64,000 bases of DNA, taken from contig JAMWFC010000011.1 in the NCBI GenBank assembly GCA_027475525.1, forward strand, positions 125,183 through 189,182. The letters run 5' to 3'. Shown piece after piece: positions 36,626-49,470 of this stretch (positions within the stretch are counted from its first letter, which is position 1; every line of letters begins with the position of its first letter). Below the pieces are notes generated by a model. It saw only the letters and a list, made by a program, of their open reading frames with translations, ran no database searches and was not told the DNA's origin. A program made the translations under genes and the position numbers. The DNA comes from Macrolepiota albuminosa (lineage: Eukaryota > Basidiomycota > Agaricomycetes > Agaricales > Agaricaceae).

Positions 36626-37229
36626 GTTCTAGCTGAGCTGTGTTGGGTACGGTATTTATTTTGATGTCAGTTTGCTTTCACGTTTAGTTCCGGCTGTTTC
36701 TTTGGGGCCGCAGTCCGTTTGTGGGTTCTGAAATTTTCTGTGGGCCATTGAAATTTTCTCGGCTCACGGCCTCCCCGGTGATGGATGGGTTCCTCGCGTT
36801 GTTGTGTTGCATGGGGGATGGCGGCTATTCGGGGCATAGTTCCTCTCTTACTGGGGGGCGATGTCCCGTTGTTCTTACGGGTGGGCTTAGTGCACCTATT
36901 CTTTGGGTAGGGGCTTGTTTTGTTTTCGCTTACGAGTTGTGTCAGGACTGTCAACGTTGCCTGACAGTTATTCCTTTTTTAGGAGAGTTCATGTTGACCC
37001 TGATTTTCCAGGGGGTTGGTTTTTCGTCCACTGGGGGGTGGTAGTTCCCACTCTTGGTAAGTTGGGGAAGAGGACCAAAGTCATTGTTATTTGGGGGGGG
37101 GTTGGGGGGTGGGTGAGCGTGTGAGGCTCGTCTCTATTAGAGTTATAGTGTTTTTGCAGAAGGCATGTTAGGCTCGACTGCTGCATCCAGGGTTAGTGGT
37201 GCACATGGTGGTATGAGTTCAAGGGGCCC
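36626..37229 (-). other. LINE 5' untranslated region
   Basis: About 600 bp between ORF1 and the 5' target duplication, very purine/G-rich on the plus strand (for example GGGGGGGGTTGGGGGGTGGG near 37093). No further gene supported. Confidence 0.6.
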
Positions 37230-37245
37230 TCCATGACTAGCTCTC
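37230..37245. repeat. LINE target-site duplication (5' side)
   Basis: Exact match to 29426-29441. Confidence 0.92.
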
Positions 37246-39239
37246 ATCTTAAAAGAAACTCAGTCTTTGCAAAAAGAAAATAGTAAAATCAAATACCAGA
37301 CTTTTTCCCAACTATTATCCACAGGCTTGACTTTTAAATCTAAATCTGAACAAAAGTCTTCTTTCAAATCTAGTACTAAAGACTTGTTGCCATCTGCATC
37401 TTCCATCTATGGTGTTTAAAAACTTGTTCTTAAAAAGACTTCCATCTCTACAAAGCTCTATGGATGTTGATGAATCAGAGACTATATTAGTTTCAAATAC
37501 TTGTCAACTATGCAAAAGGTTGTGTAAAAGGTATCAATATGTTATAGTTATATTTGTAAAAAAAAGATTGGCTATGAAAAACCGAAAGAACATGTTTTAA
37601 CTTGTGCTCCATCTGATGATTGATTGCTCTCTTTTGTATCTATTTTTTACTTTGAATTTTGACAATTGTTATATTATTAGACTAGTAAAAGAATTGTCTC
37701 AAACTACCAGTATTACACATCTCAGGAGCTTGGTCTTATAAAGATTGCACATCGGCCACATGTATATTCAAAATGTAAAAAAAATGTTGTTATTTTGATA
37801 AATGCAGAAAACCTATCAGAAATAATAAGATTTTCTATTTGTAAAATATTTTGAACTAACAAATAATATCAAATAGGAGCAATACAATTTGAAGCTGCAT
37901 CAAAAAAGGCTCTTGGTCATTTGATTCAACATCATAATGCAGTTTCCAATCTTAAAACTTTAAAAAGAGGACACAGCTTTGAAGCATGGTAATATAGTAA
38001 AATGCATGCAATTAGCTCATGACAACCTCAGAGAGGCCATGCAGGCAATAAATATGATATATTAAATATGAGGGAATAGAAGCAGATACAGATATTGAAA
38101 TATCTACCATGTTCAAGCATGCAGAAATAAGTTTTTTAAACTTGATACAGGCATATTTTTTTAATCTTTATTTTGAGACTGCTGATATTTTGACAACTTT
38201 AGCTAAAGGAATGCATCCTCCTATAACTAACAAAATTATTGAAGAAAGTGAAGCAGATGATGGAAGTGACACTTTGAATCGTCTTGGATTTATTAGCAGC
38301 AATTTATTTGCCTGCACAGATTATATGCCTCCTCAGCATACTAATCATGATTAAGGCATCTTAATTTGTATATAGTACATCAAGAAATCTCTGTCAGATG
38401 AATTTAACTTTGCATATACTCAATGAAATGTTTATATTGAAACTCAAAATAATTGCTTGTGGTAAGTATTAATTAGAATTTACTGAAGCTGCTATTTGCT
38501 AATTTTGCAAAAGGCTATTTTATAGTAATCATCTTCATGATACAATTATGCCTAGGCTTTCTTCAATGACCAAAAAAGCTGGAGCAGGAGAAGATGATCT
38601 ACCACCACCAGAAGATTATGAAAATTCTGCTGCTAGTCAAGGCATTCACAAGACTATTAAAGCAAAACAGTATCAAGTTATCCATTATTATTATAATTTG
38701 CATAAAAAATATTAGCAGAACTAAAGACTTTGTTTTCTATATAAATAATTGAAATGTTAATTTGAAAAATATATATGTTAATCTTTTTGCATTGTAACAA
38801 ATAATTTAGTAAATATAAAAATACAATTTATTGTGCAAGTATTTTTATAACTATAGAAAGTGATTCTATTTAAAGAGGCTGCTATGACTGTATATTTTGT
38901 AAGTGAATTATTGGAAGTTGAGCAAATTGCAATTCAAAAAGTGTAAGTTGTGCAGGTGAAAAAGGGCAATGTGGATTAAGAACCTCAATATGAGATAAAT
39001 GGTCTGATAGAGAAAGAAATAAATCTGCTGAATCATTATCATTGGTATTGTGTGCATTGTAGTGGGCCCTAATCTGAGAATTGTCTATATCAGCTCAATC
39101 AATGCTAAAATCTTCTAAATCACCATTAACAGTTTCATCAATATGTAATCTTTGCAACTTATTTTCCTGCATGTTATGAATAAACATCTCTCTTAAAAAG
39201 CAATGGTACTTATTTTAATGAGCAAGAATATGATGATTC
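37246..39239. other. AT-rich relic region right of the LINE
   Basis: Low GC with scattered short open stretches, for example 38109-38354, and no domain recognised. Probably ancient TE or gene relic DNA continuous with 26920-29425 before the LINE insertion. Confidence 0.4.
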
Positions 39240-40600
39240 CAGACTTCAGCTCACATCTCAAGATCTATGTTAATAGCATCAAGAAAAAGAAAGTGGAGGA
39301 GCCAGATATGTCCATCAAGATCAACATTGAATCTATCATAAACTTTAAGATGTCAAAAAAAATCTTTTTATTTCTAACCAACATTTTGAATGACATCAAC
39401 CCACAGATGTTCAATACAAATATTATAAATACTCCTGATATATTGAATTTAACATTGCACATGAAAATAGAGATGTAACAGACCTGCTCCAAATATATGA
39501 ACCTTGACTTGATCTCCAAATTTCCTCCACTCTTGCAGCAACCAAAAGATTGTCTATACCATGATCTTTTTAGATACAGCTTGGATATCCAAATATTTGC
39601 AATGTCTTCAAAGAGCTTGAGAACAGTTTTTGCTTAGTTATTGTTGTATGCTCAAATACCCAGCAAAAGATGTGAAAACCTATCAATAAAAGCATGGATA
39701 ATAATTTTTCAACAAATAATACCTAAATATAGTATTACTAAAAGTATGTCCTCTGCTTGATGTACTTACCATGCTGGCTATCATAATGCCAGAGTGAATT
39801 TGGACCTGGAACAGAATAGACACAATGTTGTATGCAATGAGGTGCTGTGGTAAGATCAATAACTTGACTATATGAATTCATGATGCACTGATGTGGAACA
39901 CGTTCACCAAGATGAAGAAGGTAACTATCAATTATGCATCATCTAAAGGAAGAAAATTGCTCATAGATATCCAGCATAATAGTATCAAGTTTATTATCCA
40001 AAAGTTGGAATAAATCAGCTGAGACTCCAGGAGCATAATAATGCTGTACTGATCCATCAGACTATTCCTGCTTAATATAGACAGGTGGGCCAGCTGGTGA
40101 AAGCCCATATTCCACTAATTGGCAGCAAATTGTCCTAGCATTGCAACCATATAAATCTGCAATGTCCTGGCATGTAGCACATTCAGAAGAGAGGTGAGCA
40201 AGATCTTCTGGTTGGATATTGATGCATAGGCACCCAGACTTTCCATCAGAAATTGGTTCACCAAGCAATAGTGGCAGCATATCAGAATTGTCAGTTGATA
40301 AAGTGATAGCCTCATCTAGAGCAACTATTATATGATCAACACTTTGCTGTATTGTCTGATAGTCTTCAGATGTCAGCAAGTGAGCATGCTATAAAGCATG
40401 CTGAATATTATAAAGTATAAAAATTGGCCAGACACTCACTTGATGAAGTTCTCTATAGAACTGCAAATAAAGCCTTTTCTGTTCTTTTAGGCAAGCAGCA
40501 TTACTCAATTGGGTCCTCAGAGTAACATCTACATTGTGTTCTAATTCACCAAAGGCTATCCAAATGTTGTCCACTGGAATAGCCATAGAGTATTAAAAAG
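39240..40600 (-). pseudogene. Integrase-core (rve-type) protein relic, Agaricomycete family
   Basis: Read leftwards from ~40590: an N-terminal helical part, an HTH-like stretch (CQDIADLYGCNARTICCQLV, then EYGLSPAGPPVY, 40210-40095), the signature YSVPGPNSLWHYDSQHG (~39810-39760), DHGIDN...GSYIWSRS (~39570-39490) and IEHLWVDV (~39400-39375). From memory, stand-alone integrase-core proteins with HTH-EYGL, VPGPNSLWHHDGQHG and IERLWVDV are widespread in mushroom genomes. Frames shift and stops interrupt the sequence, and at least one intron may lie near 39750. Strong AT bias matches its surroundings. The parent element type is not established. Confidence 0.72.
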
Positions 40601-41220
40601 AGTTGAAAAGTCACAGTACTGTAATTGTATTGATCTGTCAGACACCTTATTTCATGCATAAGTATGGCACCCATTATAAACACATGTACAATCTTCAATT
40701 TCACATTTACAGGTTCATCTTTCTGGACTTGTATCACATCCAACAGAAACTACAGCACTAATGATTACTACTATGAGTGATGCAATAAGTCGAAGAGTTG
40801 ATATTCATCTACAAATACTGCAAACACTCATCTTTTTAATACTCCTCTGTACACTACCATTGTTATCCAGCACTCCAAAGTTACCAGCAATGCTATTGTT
40901 TAAGCCTCTTGTGAGTTGCAAAGAGATAACACCTGTCTCTGAAGATGGAGCCTGGTTAGAATAGGAAAGAGCTGTGAGCTGTTTTGTGCAAAAACATGAA
41001 AAAAGCAATGCAATATCAGAGAGGTCAGATATTCTGAAAGTTGAACTGCATCTTCTATCTAGAAGTGGTTGAGAGAAGATATTGGAGTGTAATCAATATA
41101 ATGCATATCTAGTGTTTGAACCATACAACATACCTATCCAATTCACTATAGGCTGTACAATTTCGTCCTGTTTGTCCAGAAGATGGGGCAGATAGTTTTC
41201 TGCCATCTGTTGGAAGTGAA
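40601..41220. other. AT-rich spacer before the old chromovirus
   Basis: No recognisable gene or repeat boundary. Confidence 0.4.
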
Positions 41221-42286
41221 TGTCATGACCCCCACCCAGAACCATCTCAGAACACCTCCAGAACCCCATTCAGGACACCTCTGCCAACTCCATGACACAA
41301 CTTCTGCCATCACAATTGCCAAAACTGCTATCATGCACATCAATCCCTGCTATCATGCACACCATCTGACAGCCCTGCATTACAGACCCCAGAACCACCT
41401 GCTGGCACAGCCATTACTTTGCAATCAATGACCAAATCATGGCAATCATTCTGGCTATCACATATCACATATCATGACTTTCCCTCTGCACCAATTGATC
41501 ATGCACTCCACATGCATGATCTCTGGTATACAATCCCCCTCCATCTACCACTGCCCATTAACTCCTGGAGCTGCTCCAGACATGCTGGAACCCCTCAGGA
41601 ACCTGAAGTGACCCTTGCCTACACTGGCTCAAAAAACTGCCCCAATGTTTGGCCTTTTTGGAAAGATTTACATGGTGTGCAACAATTACCTTGATTGAAT
41701 ATTTTGTTTGATTTATTGATAGGTGAGTTCTTGTCCAAGTCACATGATCTATACATTATTATGAAGCCAGGATGCAGTTGTATGTCATGTGATTTTCTAC
41801 AATTTTTTGCCTAAGTAATTGTTGCACACCATGTGAATCTTTCAAAAAAGACCAAACATTGGGGCAGTTTTTTGAGCCAGTGTATATTTAAAGAGTAGCT
41901 ATCTACTTGTAGTATACTAGTCTTGATATTACACTGATTTATTTGCATGCTCTTTGGTTTTGACTGGTACATGCTGACCAGCATACCTTGACTGGCATGC
42001 TTTGACTTATATGCATGCTCTTGAAATTGGTACACACTTTGCAACTTAAAGTTTATTAATCCCAGTCTTATCTTAGAACCCCTGGTTCTTGACTTGACCT
42101 TAACCCCACCACCCTTTCAACTTTTCCCAATTCCCAGACTAAGTCCATTACTCTGGGAATCTCTTGTTTGCATCTTGAGCCCTGGAGCACAGTCTGGAGT
42201 TTCAGACATCCAAGTACACATAGATCAAGTCCATCTTGTAAGGGTGTTGCTTTCCCAGAAAGCTTCCAACTCAGTGGAATCTGACA
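41221..42286 (+). repeat. 5' LTR of the old chromovirus, interrupted by a MITE
   Basis: It starts TGTCATGACCCCC (compare TGTCACGACCCCTCC at 52122) and ends AATCTGACA, followed by TAATATCAAGG as in the younger copy. The MITE at 41622-41882 interrupts it. Confidence 0.85.
41622..41882. mobile_element. Tc1/mariner-derived MITE, 261 bp, TA target duplication
   Basis: Inverted repeats of ~65 bp start CACTGGCTCAAAAAACTGCC at 41622 and end GGCAGTTTTTTGAGCCAGTG at 41882, with TA on both sides (41620-41621, 41883-41884). Its right ~200 bp (ATTGAATATTTTGTTTG..., TCACATGATCTATACAT) matches the 3' subterminal part of the Tc1 relic ending at 63692. It is therefore an internal deletion product of that Tc1 family. 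Confidence 0.92.
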
Positions 42287-42312
42287 TAATATCAAGGCTT
42301 CTCCTTACACTG

Positions 42313-44423
42313 CTCTTGATGGCTATATATACTCACACTTACTACTCTACAGATTACCAGACCAACCTTTATAGATGTCCAGTATCCAACTACTACTTCA
42401 CACAGACCTCCCACCCTATCTATTCACCATATGAACACCAATGCCTCTACTACCACTGGGCCTCTGATCTATCCCTCTATGACCTAGGACCCTCAGCCAG
42501 CTGGGCCTCTCTGCCCAACTTAGCCATAGCATGGCCTACAGAGGTTTCCTTGTACTGGAGCATCTCTGGAGGTCTACTGGAAACCCCACCCATTCCCAAT
42601 GGGCCTTGCCTGATTCCTCTGAGTGAAGGTTCTTTTGCCCCACCCCATATTACCTATAGTTCCCAATGCCCTGCCCCCCAACTTCATGGACCTCTCAACT
42701 ATGACTACCAGCCTCAACACTACCTGGCTGCTGCCCCACCTGCACGGACCCCTTCCTTGCCTATGAGATGACAATGCTTTGAGGAGTATAAGTGTCAACA
42801 TATTGAGATGCTCTGTTTGCTCAGGATCTTGCTGAAGACCTTTGCAGAATGGACAAGGGTGTTACTCACAAAATTCAGACATAATGACTTTGAGGGCTCC
42901 CTGGAGAACTGGGCACACTGCCTGGTCAAGTTTAGAGAATGGCTCACTCAGAGAGAACTCCTGGAACAGGCCATGATCAAGTATAGGTGCAACATGATCC
43001 TCTGCAAAGAATTGCAACAGCTGCTTGACAAAGTCCATGCATCCAACAACTCTGCAGACCCTGGCTGCTTGATCTACGTCTGACAGAAACTCTCAGAGCC
43101 AACTCTAGCACTCCCCACAACTGACTCCAGAGCAACAGCAATAGAAATAACAGCAAAATGCCTCAGCTATGCTGCAATTCCTCAATCTGATGGGTGGAAT
43201 ATTTGATCAGCCTGCTGCTTGCATAGTAGGTTTGTTGGCTTGACATAGGGCTAACTCTATCACTAGCACCTTTGAGACCTGGAGACAGCCCCAGAGACCC
43301 CTGGAACTTCTCCTGCGAATGGACAACACTTAACCCCCACTACTGGCAACCTCCAGGAAACTCTGGGCCAACATCTCCAGTATGGATGACATGCTGTGCT
43401 ACATTGATAAGCTCACTTGAGGCAACAAAGATCAATGCCCCATGCCCACAACAACTCTGGCTCTGCTCCTTATAACCACCCTGGCACCTTCTGAGCCAAA
43501 CTTCCATTGTGATCTCCTATCCCACTTCAATCTGCAAAACCCCTCATGGCCTCCGATGCAGGCTCAACCCTTCCAAGTTGGATGCTTTCTGTGCAATCCA
43601 GCATCTGACTCAGTGTCTGGCCTGACACTGCCAACCAACCTAGTACTGCAGAATCCTCTCTGACTGCCTCTGCCACCTCCAGTTGACTCCTGAAGATGGC
43701 CTACTAGCCCACCACCCCTGCCACCTCCTGTGTAGAAACCGGGACCTTCCCCTGATAGGAACAACTCCCTTTGAGACAATGGACCTCTGGGCTGGGGACC
43801 CCCAGATGAGCCACCCAGAGGAGGCCCTCCAGAAAGGTGGGGCCCTGTACTCAGCACCTTTCCTCCCTGTGGAGAGAAGGGTAACCACTATTATAACTAC
43901 TACAATGCAGGACCCCCTCCCTGTAACACAGCCAAACCAGACAACACTCTTATTCATAAAGGATGCTTGAACATCCAGAAGTCTGACATGTTCATGGGCT
44001 AGGATCCAGAAATAGCATAAATTTCTAACTCAGTGTCTCAATACATTTCAGGTGAAGCCGCTCACATTCCAGATTGACAGCTCTAGGGTTGCCTTTGCTG
44101 CCTTGTACCTTCAGAGGATTGCCTTTGATCACTATATGGCCCTCATCTAGTTCAACCCCAACAATCCAGCACTCTCTTGCTGGCAGGCTTTTGTCAATGA
44201 GTTCTCCAGGAAGTTCAGGATCTACAACACCATGGCCAAAGCCAAGGACAACCTCTTCAACCTCTGGATACATTCCAAAAAATGCTTCACCACCTTTATT
44301 GTACATTTCAAGAAGAAAGCTTGTGAGACAGATTGGAACTACAGTGCCCTCTGGTATGCCCTCCGCTGTGTACTGCTACAACACATCAAGGATGTCCTCT
44401 GGCTCTCCCTGAAACAACCCTCC
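42313..44423 (+). pseudogene. Old chromovirus Gag region
   Basis: Collinear with Gag of the younger copy: the Tyr/Pro-rich N-terminus (TYYSTDYQT), DLGPSASWASLPNLA, the middle helical part (LENWAHCLVKF, 42898-42930) and the late part (LLTFQ-like, FNLWIHS at 44263-44283). Several stops and frame changes are present. It continues past the solo LTR inserted at 44424. Confidence 0.75.
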
Positions 44424-44920
44424 TGTCAGGGGACTCCTCATTTCTTCCTTCTTTCACTCCTTACTTCTTCTGCTCTCCTTTCATTCATTCTCTTATTTCT
44501 TCTGACATTATTTCATTTTACTATTTCTATTTTTTCAACACTATTTGTTAGTACTATTCTCAGCCCTTGAGGTGCTCTGGTTCTTTAGCTACCATTCAGA
44601 CAAGTGTGGGCCTCTCAGCACCCTTCCAGACTGCTCATATAAGCCAGAGTTTGCCAGAGTTTGCTGCTTATTTGTGCAATTGTTTTGTAGGCAATTTTTG
44701 AGTTTTTAAGGTTTTATTGTACTGTACAGTTGTTTCCCATGCTTCAGAGGCCCCAGAAGCATCCAACCTGGCATAGGGGATCTCTAGACTTGTTCTCTTT
44801 GGATTTCCCTCTGCCAGGTGAGTAGTTACTATGATATTGTCAGTACATACTCTAATACACTTTGGTTCTCCCTCTGCCAGCTGTGTGACTGAGCCACAGC
44901 CTCTAGAGGTCACCCTTACA
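44424..44920 (+). repeat. Solo LTR copy D of Gypsy-1 with target duplication CCTCC
   Basis: TGTCAGGGGACTCC to CACCCTTACA, 497 bp, flanked by CCTCC (44419-44423 and 44921-44925). Inserted in the old chromovirus. Confidence 0.93.
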
Positions 44921-46040
44921 CCTCCTATGACAGATACAAGGCTCTTGTTATGCAGATCAACCAGTGCTACTGAGAAGACCACATTGAGTACTTGAACTCC
45001 AGGACCTCCTGGAACACACAAGGAGGTCTGCTCTGGCCCTCTGGCAAACCCCTCAAACCTCTGAGCCAAAACTCCAGTCCACCCTCTTTCCCTGGTGGCT
45101 GCCCCCTGGTAAGTTATGGTCTCCCCAATGCTAACCCTGGTAGCAGCACCTGCATCCAAGCCCAACTCAATGCTGCTGTGACTGTCAACAACCCTGGCAA
45201 TGCCCTGACCCCCTAGCAAACTCCTGGAAGATCCAGACAACCCCAAATTCACTGATAAATGGGACAAAGAGGCTCTCCAGGCTAACTGGCTTCAGAAGAA
45301 GAGACAGCCTTAGATCGAGGTTTCAAAGGATGTGCAGGATTGACAGAGGAGGGAGGGTTGTGGCAAGAAAGCCCACTTTATCTCTGAGTGCCTTCAACAA
45401 CAGACTATGGGACATGCCACTTGGACCTTTGAGGGAGAGGATGCCACCTATGAATACTCAGAAAATGACCTGGTGATTTAGACCCAGAAGATGCACTAAT
45501 TTGCAAAATTGACCCTGACATCTTCTCTGCCCCAGTCTCTCACCTTTGTATAATGACACTAATACAGGACATCCTCATGGCTTACATACTCTTCCACTCT
45601 TTGCACTCCCTCCTTTTAAAAACTCACATCACTCCCTCTGGAGATCCCCTCAACACTCTTGTCAACAGTGGCACCACAGACAACTTCATTGACAAGGCCT
45701 GGTCTTCCTCCACTCTGGAGCCTGCTCAATGACTTCTGATCCCCATCTGACTCTGCCTCTTTGATGGAGACACCTCTGCAGCTGGAAATGTCATTCATTT
45801 TGTGTGTATATCTGTCACTTTTGCCAATAGACAAACTCACACTCTTCAGATGCTGGTAATCAAACCCCACCCCTCCACACCCTTGATCCTAAGGCTCCCC
45901 TGGCTCCAGGACATCAACCCCCACATTGACTGGTGACACCTCACTCTCCTGGGAACTGACAACTAACAACCAACAGCTCCCCTTTGATATCCCCAATTCT
46001 CCAAGCCCTGATCCAACTCTGAAGAGCCTTCTGGATGGAG
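44921..46040 (+). pseudogene. Old chromovirus Gag end and aspartic protease region
   Basis: It continues Gag (YKALVMQINQCY) and then a retropepsin-like segment with LVNSGTTDNFIDKAW at ~45660-45703, where Asn replaces the usual catalytic Asp. This ~1.3-kb interval has been deleted from the younger copy, so it is the only record here of the family's protease. Many stops. Confidence 0.65.
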
Positions 46041-47340
46041 CCACACTATTTCCTCTGATGTGTTCTCCAAAGGAGACACCAAAGAGATTCTTCCTCACTG
46101 CCCCTACAACTATATGATTGATCTCAAGGAAGAGGTCTCCCCACTCTTCAGCAAAGTATACAACATGCTGGAAGTCAAACTCCACACCTTCAAGGACTAC
46201 CTGGATAAAATGCTTGAAAAAGGGTTTATCTGCCCCTCAGCCTTTGCTGCTGGAGCTCCAGTTCTATTTGCCAAGAAGAAGGACAGCTTGCTCTGGCTTT
46301 GTGTTGACTATCAAAGACTCAATAAGATGCTCCTACTCATTGGCAACCTGGTCAACTGACTCTGCAGTGCTAAGGTCTACACAAAGATCAACTTTTGCTC
46401 TGGTTACAATAACATCTGCATTGCCCTGAGACACAAGTAGAAGACTGTGTTCCATACACAGTATGGTCTGTTTGAGTACCTCATAATGCCCTTCAGAATG
46501 ACTAACTCCTCTGCCACATTCCAATACTTTATGAACGACATCTTTCACAACATGAGCAACATATTTGTCATTGTCTATCTGGACAACATCCTCATTTACT
46601 CTGATTCAAGAGAGCACAATCTCCACACCTAGCCCAAGAAGTGCTCATTCCACATCGAGGACGTTGAGTACCTTGATGTCATAGTATCTCTGAACAGCAT
46701 TTGCATAGACCCCCACAAGGTCAAGGCCATCATCAACTGGTTGCAACCCCAGAACATCAAGAAAGTACAGTTTTTCCTGGGTTTTGCTAACTTCTACCAG
46801 AGATTTGTAGACAACTACTCTGGTATCACAAAACTCCTCAACTGCCTCATGCACAAAGGCATCATGTGGAACTGGGACAGTAAGTGCCAGAGTGTCTTTA
46901 ATTTGCTCAAGGAGGCTTTCACAGTCACCCCCATACTCCAGCACTATGACCCCACCCTCCCAATCATCATGAAGTGTGATGCCTCTGACTACACTATCGC
47001 CAGGATTTTTTTGCAGATGGAATCTGATGGCAAGGAGCCCCAGCTAGTCACCTTCTACCCCCAGTCCATGATTGATGCTGAGCTCAACTACAACATCTAT
47101 GACAAGAAACTCTTTGACATCATTAAAGCCTTCAAGCAGTAGTGAGCCTACCTCAAAGGGGCCCAGCACTGGATTCAGGTCTACTCAGATCACAACAACC
47201 TGCAGTACTTTACCATGACCAAGCAGCTGAGTCAACATCAGGCCCAGTGGTCTGAGATCTTCTCAGGATACGACTTCACAATCCAGTACCACCCAGGATG
47301 ACTCAGAGCTAAACCTGACATGCTTATCTGACAACCCAAT
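46041..47340 (+). pseudogene. Old chromovirus reverse transcriptase-RNase H
   Basis: Clear Ty3-type RT/RNase H: VFSKGDTKEI, YNMLEVKLHTFKDYLDKMLE, GAPVLFAKKKD, FGLFEYL-like, FVIVYLDNILIYSD (~46565-46605), FLGFANFYQRFVDNYSGITK, DASDYTIA, and HNNLQYFTMTKQLS (~47190-47230). Stops at several former Arg codons. The YLDN box, with Asn for the second catalytic Asp, is shared with the younger copy. Confidence 0.85.
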
Positions 47341-48174
47341 GTCTACTCCAAAAAGTCATTTGAGGCAGAATGCAATGCATTCAATTATTGTGTGATGACC
47401 TTTCCTAAACATGTGAATGCTGTACTAATCCTAAATGACAAAGGAATCTTAAGCCAGATCTGCTGTGCCCCCTAAGACAAGTACTTCACTGACCACAACC
47501 CCTGCAACCCCCTTGATGGAATCAATCTGGACTCTGCCTTCTTCCTGTCCTCTGACAAAAAGCTCCTCTGGAATGGCTGCATCTATGTCCTGGATCACCT
47601 CTGACTTTGATATAATGTCCTCTGCCAGCACCATAACCACAAGCTCTGGGAACACCTCAGGATACATAAGACCCTTCAGCTTGTCTCCCAAACTTCTGGC
47701 CAGGATTAAAGAAGGACGTAACCTGCTTCAATCATGCAAATTCTGCCTCCAGGCCAAGGTCTCCTGACACTGGCCCTATGGACTGCTGAAACCCTTGCCA
47801 GTCAGACGATGCCCCTGGTCCTCCATATCTATGGATCACATCATCAAACTCCTAGAATCAGAAGGGTTCAATGCCATTACCCTCTCACTTCAGGACATCC
47901 CATCACATGTCGCCATAAAGTCGTCCAGGATCTCCAGTCCCTTCATAAGTTCTTCCAAGAAGAGATTGATGTTGCAAACCAGGCCTATGTGAAACACACC
48001 AACCAAAAGTGGGAGGACACCCCTAACTAGGCCTCCAGGACAAAGGTATGGTTAGATCTATGCCACCTCTGCACCTGTCAGCCCTTCCCAAAACTCAATT
48101 ACAAGCACCTCAGCCCATTCAAGATCTTGAAGAAAGTCTCATCCCATGCCTACAAGATTTAACTCCTCCCAGGA

Positions 48175-48328
48175 CTGTCAGGGGACTCCTCATTTCTTCC
48201 TTCTTTCACTCCTTATTCTTTCACTCTCCTTTCATTCATTTCCTTATTTCTCTGTCAGGGGACTCCTCATTTCTTCCTTCTTTCACTCCTTATTCTTTCA
48301 CTCTCCTTTCATTCATTTCCTTATTTCT
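48175..48328. repeat. Exact 2 x 77 bp tandem duplication at a solo LTR start
   Basis: 48175-48251 equals 48252-48328 (begin CTGTCAGGGGACTCC). Without one copy, the LTR would be 495 bp, matching copies C and D. Probable assembly artefact. Confidence 0.95.
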
Positions 48329-48748
48329 TCTATTGTTCTCTCATTTTGCTGTTTCCATTCTCTCACTATTCTCAACCTTTGAGGTGCTCTGGTTTTTTAG
48401 CTATCATTCAGACAAGTGTGGGCCCTTCAGCACCCCTTCCAGACTGCTTATATAAGCTGGAGTTTGCCTTTCTGACTTCTAAAGTCCGGAGTTTTCCTCC
48501 CTTGTTTGCACAATTGTTTGGTTAGTCAATTTTCGAGTTTTTAAGGTTTTGTTGTACTGTACAGTTGTTTCCCATGCTTCAGAAGCCCCAGAAGCATCCA
48601 ACCTGGCATAGGGAGACTTGCTCTTTTTGGATCTCTCTCTGCCAGGTGAGTAGTTATTATGATATTGTCAGTACATACTCTAATACACTTTAGATCTCCC
48701 TCTGCCAGCTGTATGACTGAGCCACAGCCTCCAGAGGTTGCCCTTACA
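48177..48748 (+). repeat. Solo LTR copy E of Gypsy-1
   Basis: It runs TGTCAGGGGACTCC to TTGCCCTTACA and is inserted in the integrase/chromodomain linker of the old chromovirus. Flanks AGGAC (left) and GGGAC (right) fit a 5-bp duplication with one mutation. Length is inflated by a 77-bp duplication. Confidence 0.88.
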
Positions 48749-49080
48749 GGGACTCAAACATTTGCACCCAGTCTCCCATGTCTGCCTCCTGAAGCAACAC
48801 CCCCTGGACCCCTTCCCCAAACAAAGCCTTGAACCCCCTCCTCTGGTTAAGGTTGAGAACAAGTACCACTACAAGGTTGAAGACATCCTTGACTTCTGGG
48901 ACATCCATGGACAACCCCATTTCCTCATACAATGGAAGGCATATGGCCCAAAAGACAACACTTGGGAACCATGCCACAACCTCAAGAGAGCTCTTGAGAA
49001 ACTCCTGAACTTTGAACAGCAGCACCTGGGAGATGCTTTCTCCAGGTGCAGGATTCACAGACAGCAGTGGTGGTTGTAAC

Positions 49081-49470
49081 CCCTGCCTCTGGACTTAATA
49101 GAGATTCAACTCCCACATATATCTCTTGTTTTTCTTATTTTTCATATCTTACTCTTTCTAATACTTCTAAATCCTGGGAGTTGTCCTCTACATGCTAGAG
49201 CCCAGGGAAGTCTCTTAGCCTATGGTTCATTTTCTTTTTTATTCAATCTTTGGGTCCCAAATGGGCAAGTATATACATTTTATTACAGTACAATATATTA
49301 CAGTGCCAGGGTGTAGTGACAATGTCAAGAACAAAGAAGGACAGAAATAAACAACAATAGAAAACAAACAAGAAAGTTGGCTACTGAGGGGCCTCTGGAC
49401 CCCCCTCTCCCTCTCCCTCTCCCCAGGGCCCCTTCTCCCCCACCCCTTCTCAGACATGCTCCTGTGAGGC
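49081..49470. other. Old chromovirus 3' non-coding spacer
   Basis: Corresponds to 57902-58340 of the younger copy (CTGCCTCTGGACTTAATAGAG). No plus-strand coding content. Confidence 0.5.

Larger units (their letters stand above)
29442..37229 (-). mobile_element. Tad-like LINE with RNase H, nearly full length (7.8 kb)
   Basis: Bounded by a perfect 16-bp target duplication. The minus-strand 3' end is an 18-nt poly-A (poly-T at 29442-29459). Two frames: ORF1 (zinc knuckle) and ORF2 (endonuclease, RT, RNase H, Cys-His tail). This is the Tad/I-group layout of fungal non-LTR elements. It lies in AT-rich relic DNA and has only a handful of lesions, so it is younger than its surroundings. Confidence 0.93.
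47341..49080 (+). pseudogene. Old chromovirus integrase (core deleted) and chromodomain
   Basis: The zinc-binding N-terminus is recognisable near 47610-47760. The catalytic core is then missing: the text jumps from SEGFNAI (~47858) to the region following DIPSH (~47900), about 500 bp less than in the younger copy. After a solo LTR (48177-48748) the chromodomain follows ([30 protein letters not shown], 48860-48990). It ends around 49080. Confidence 0.75.
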
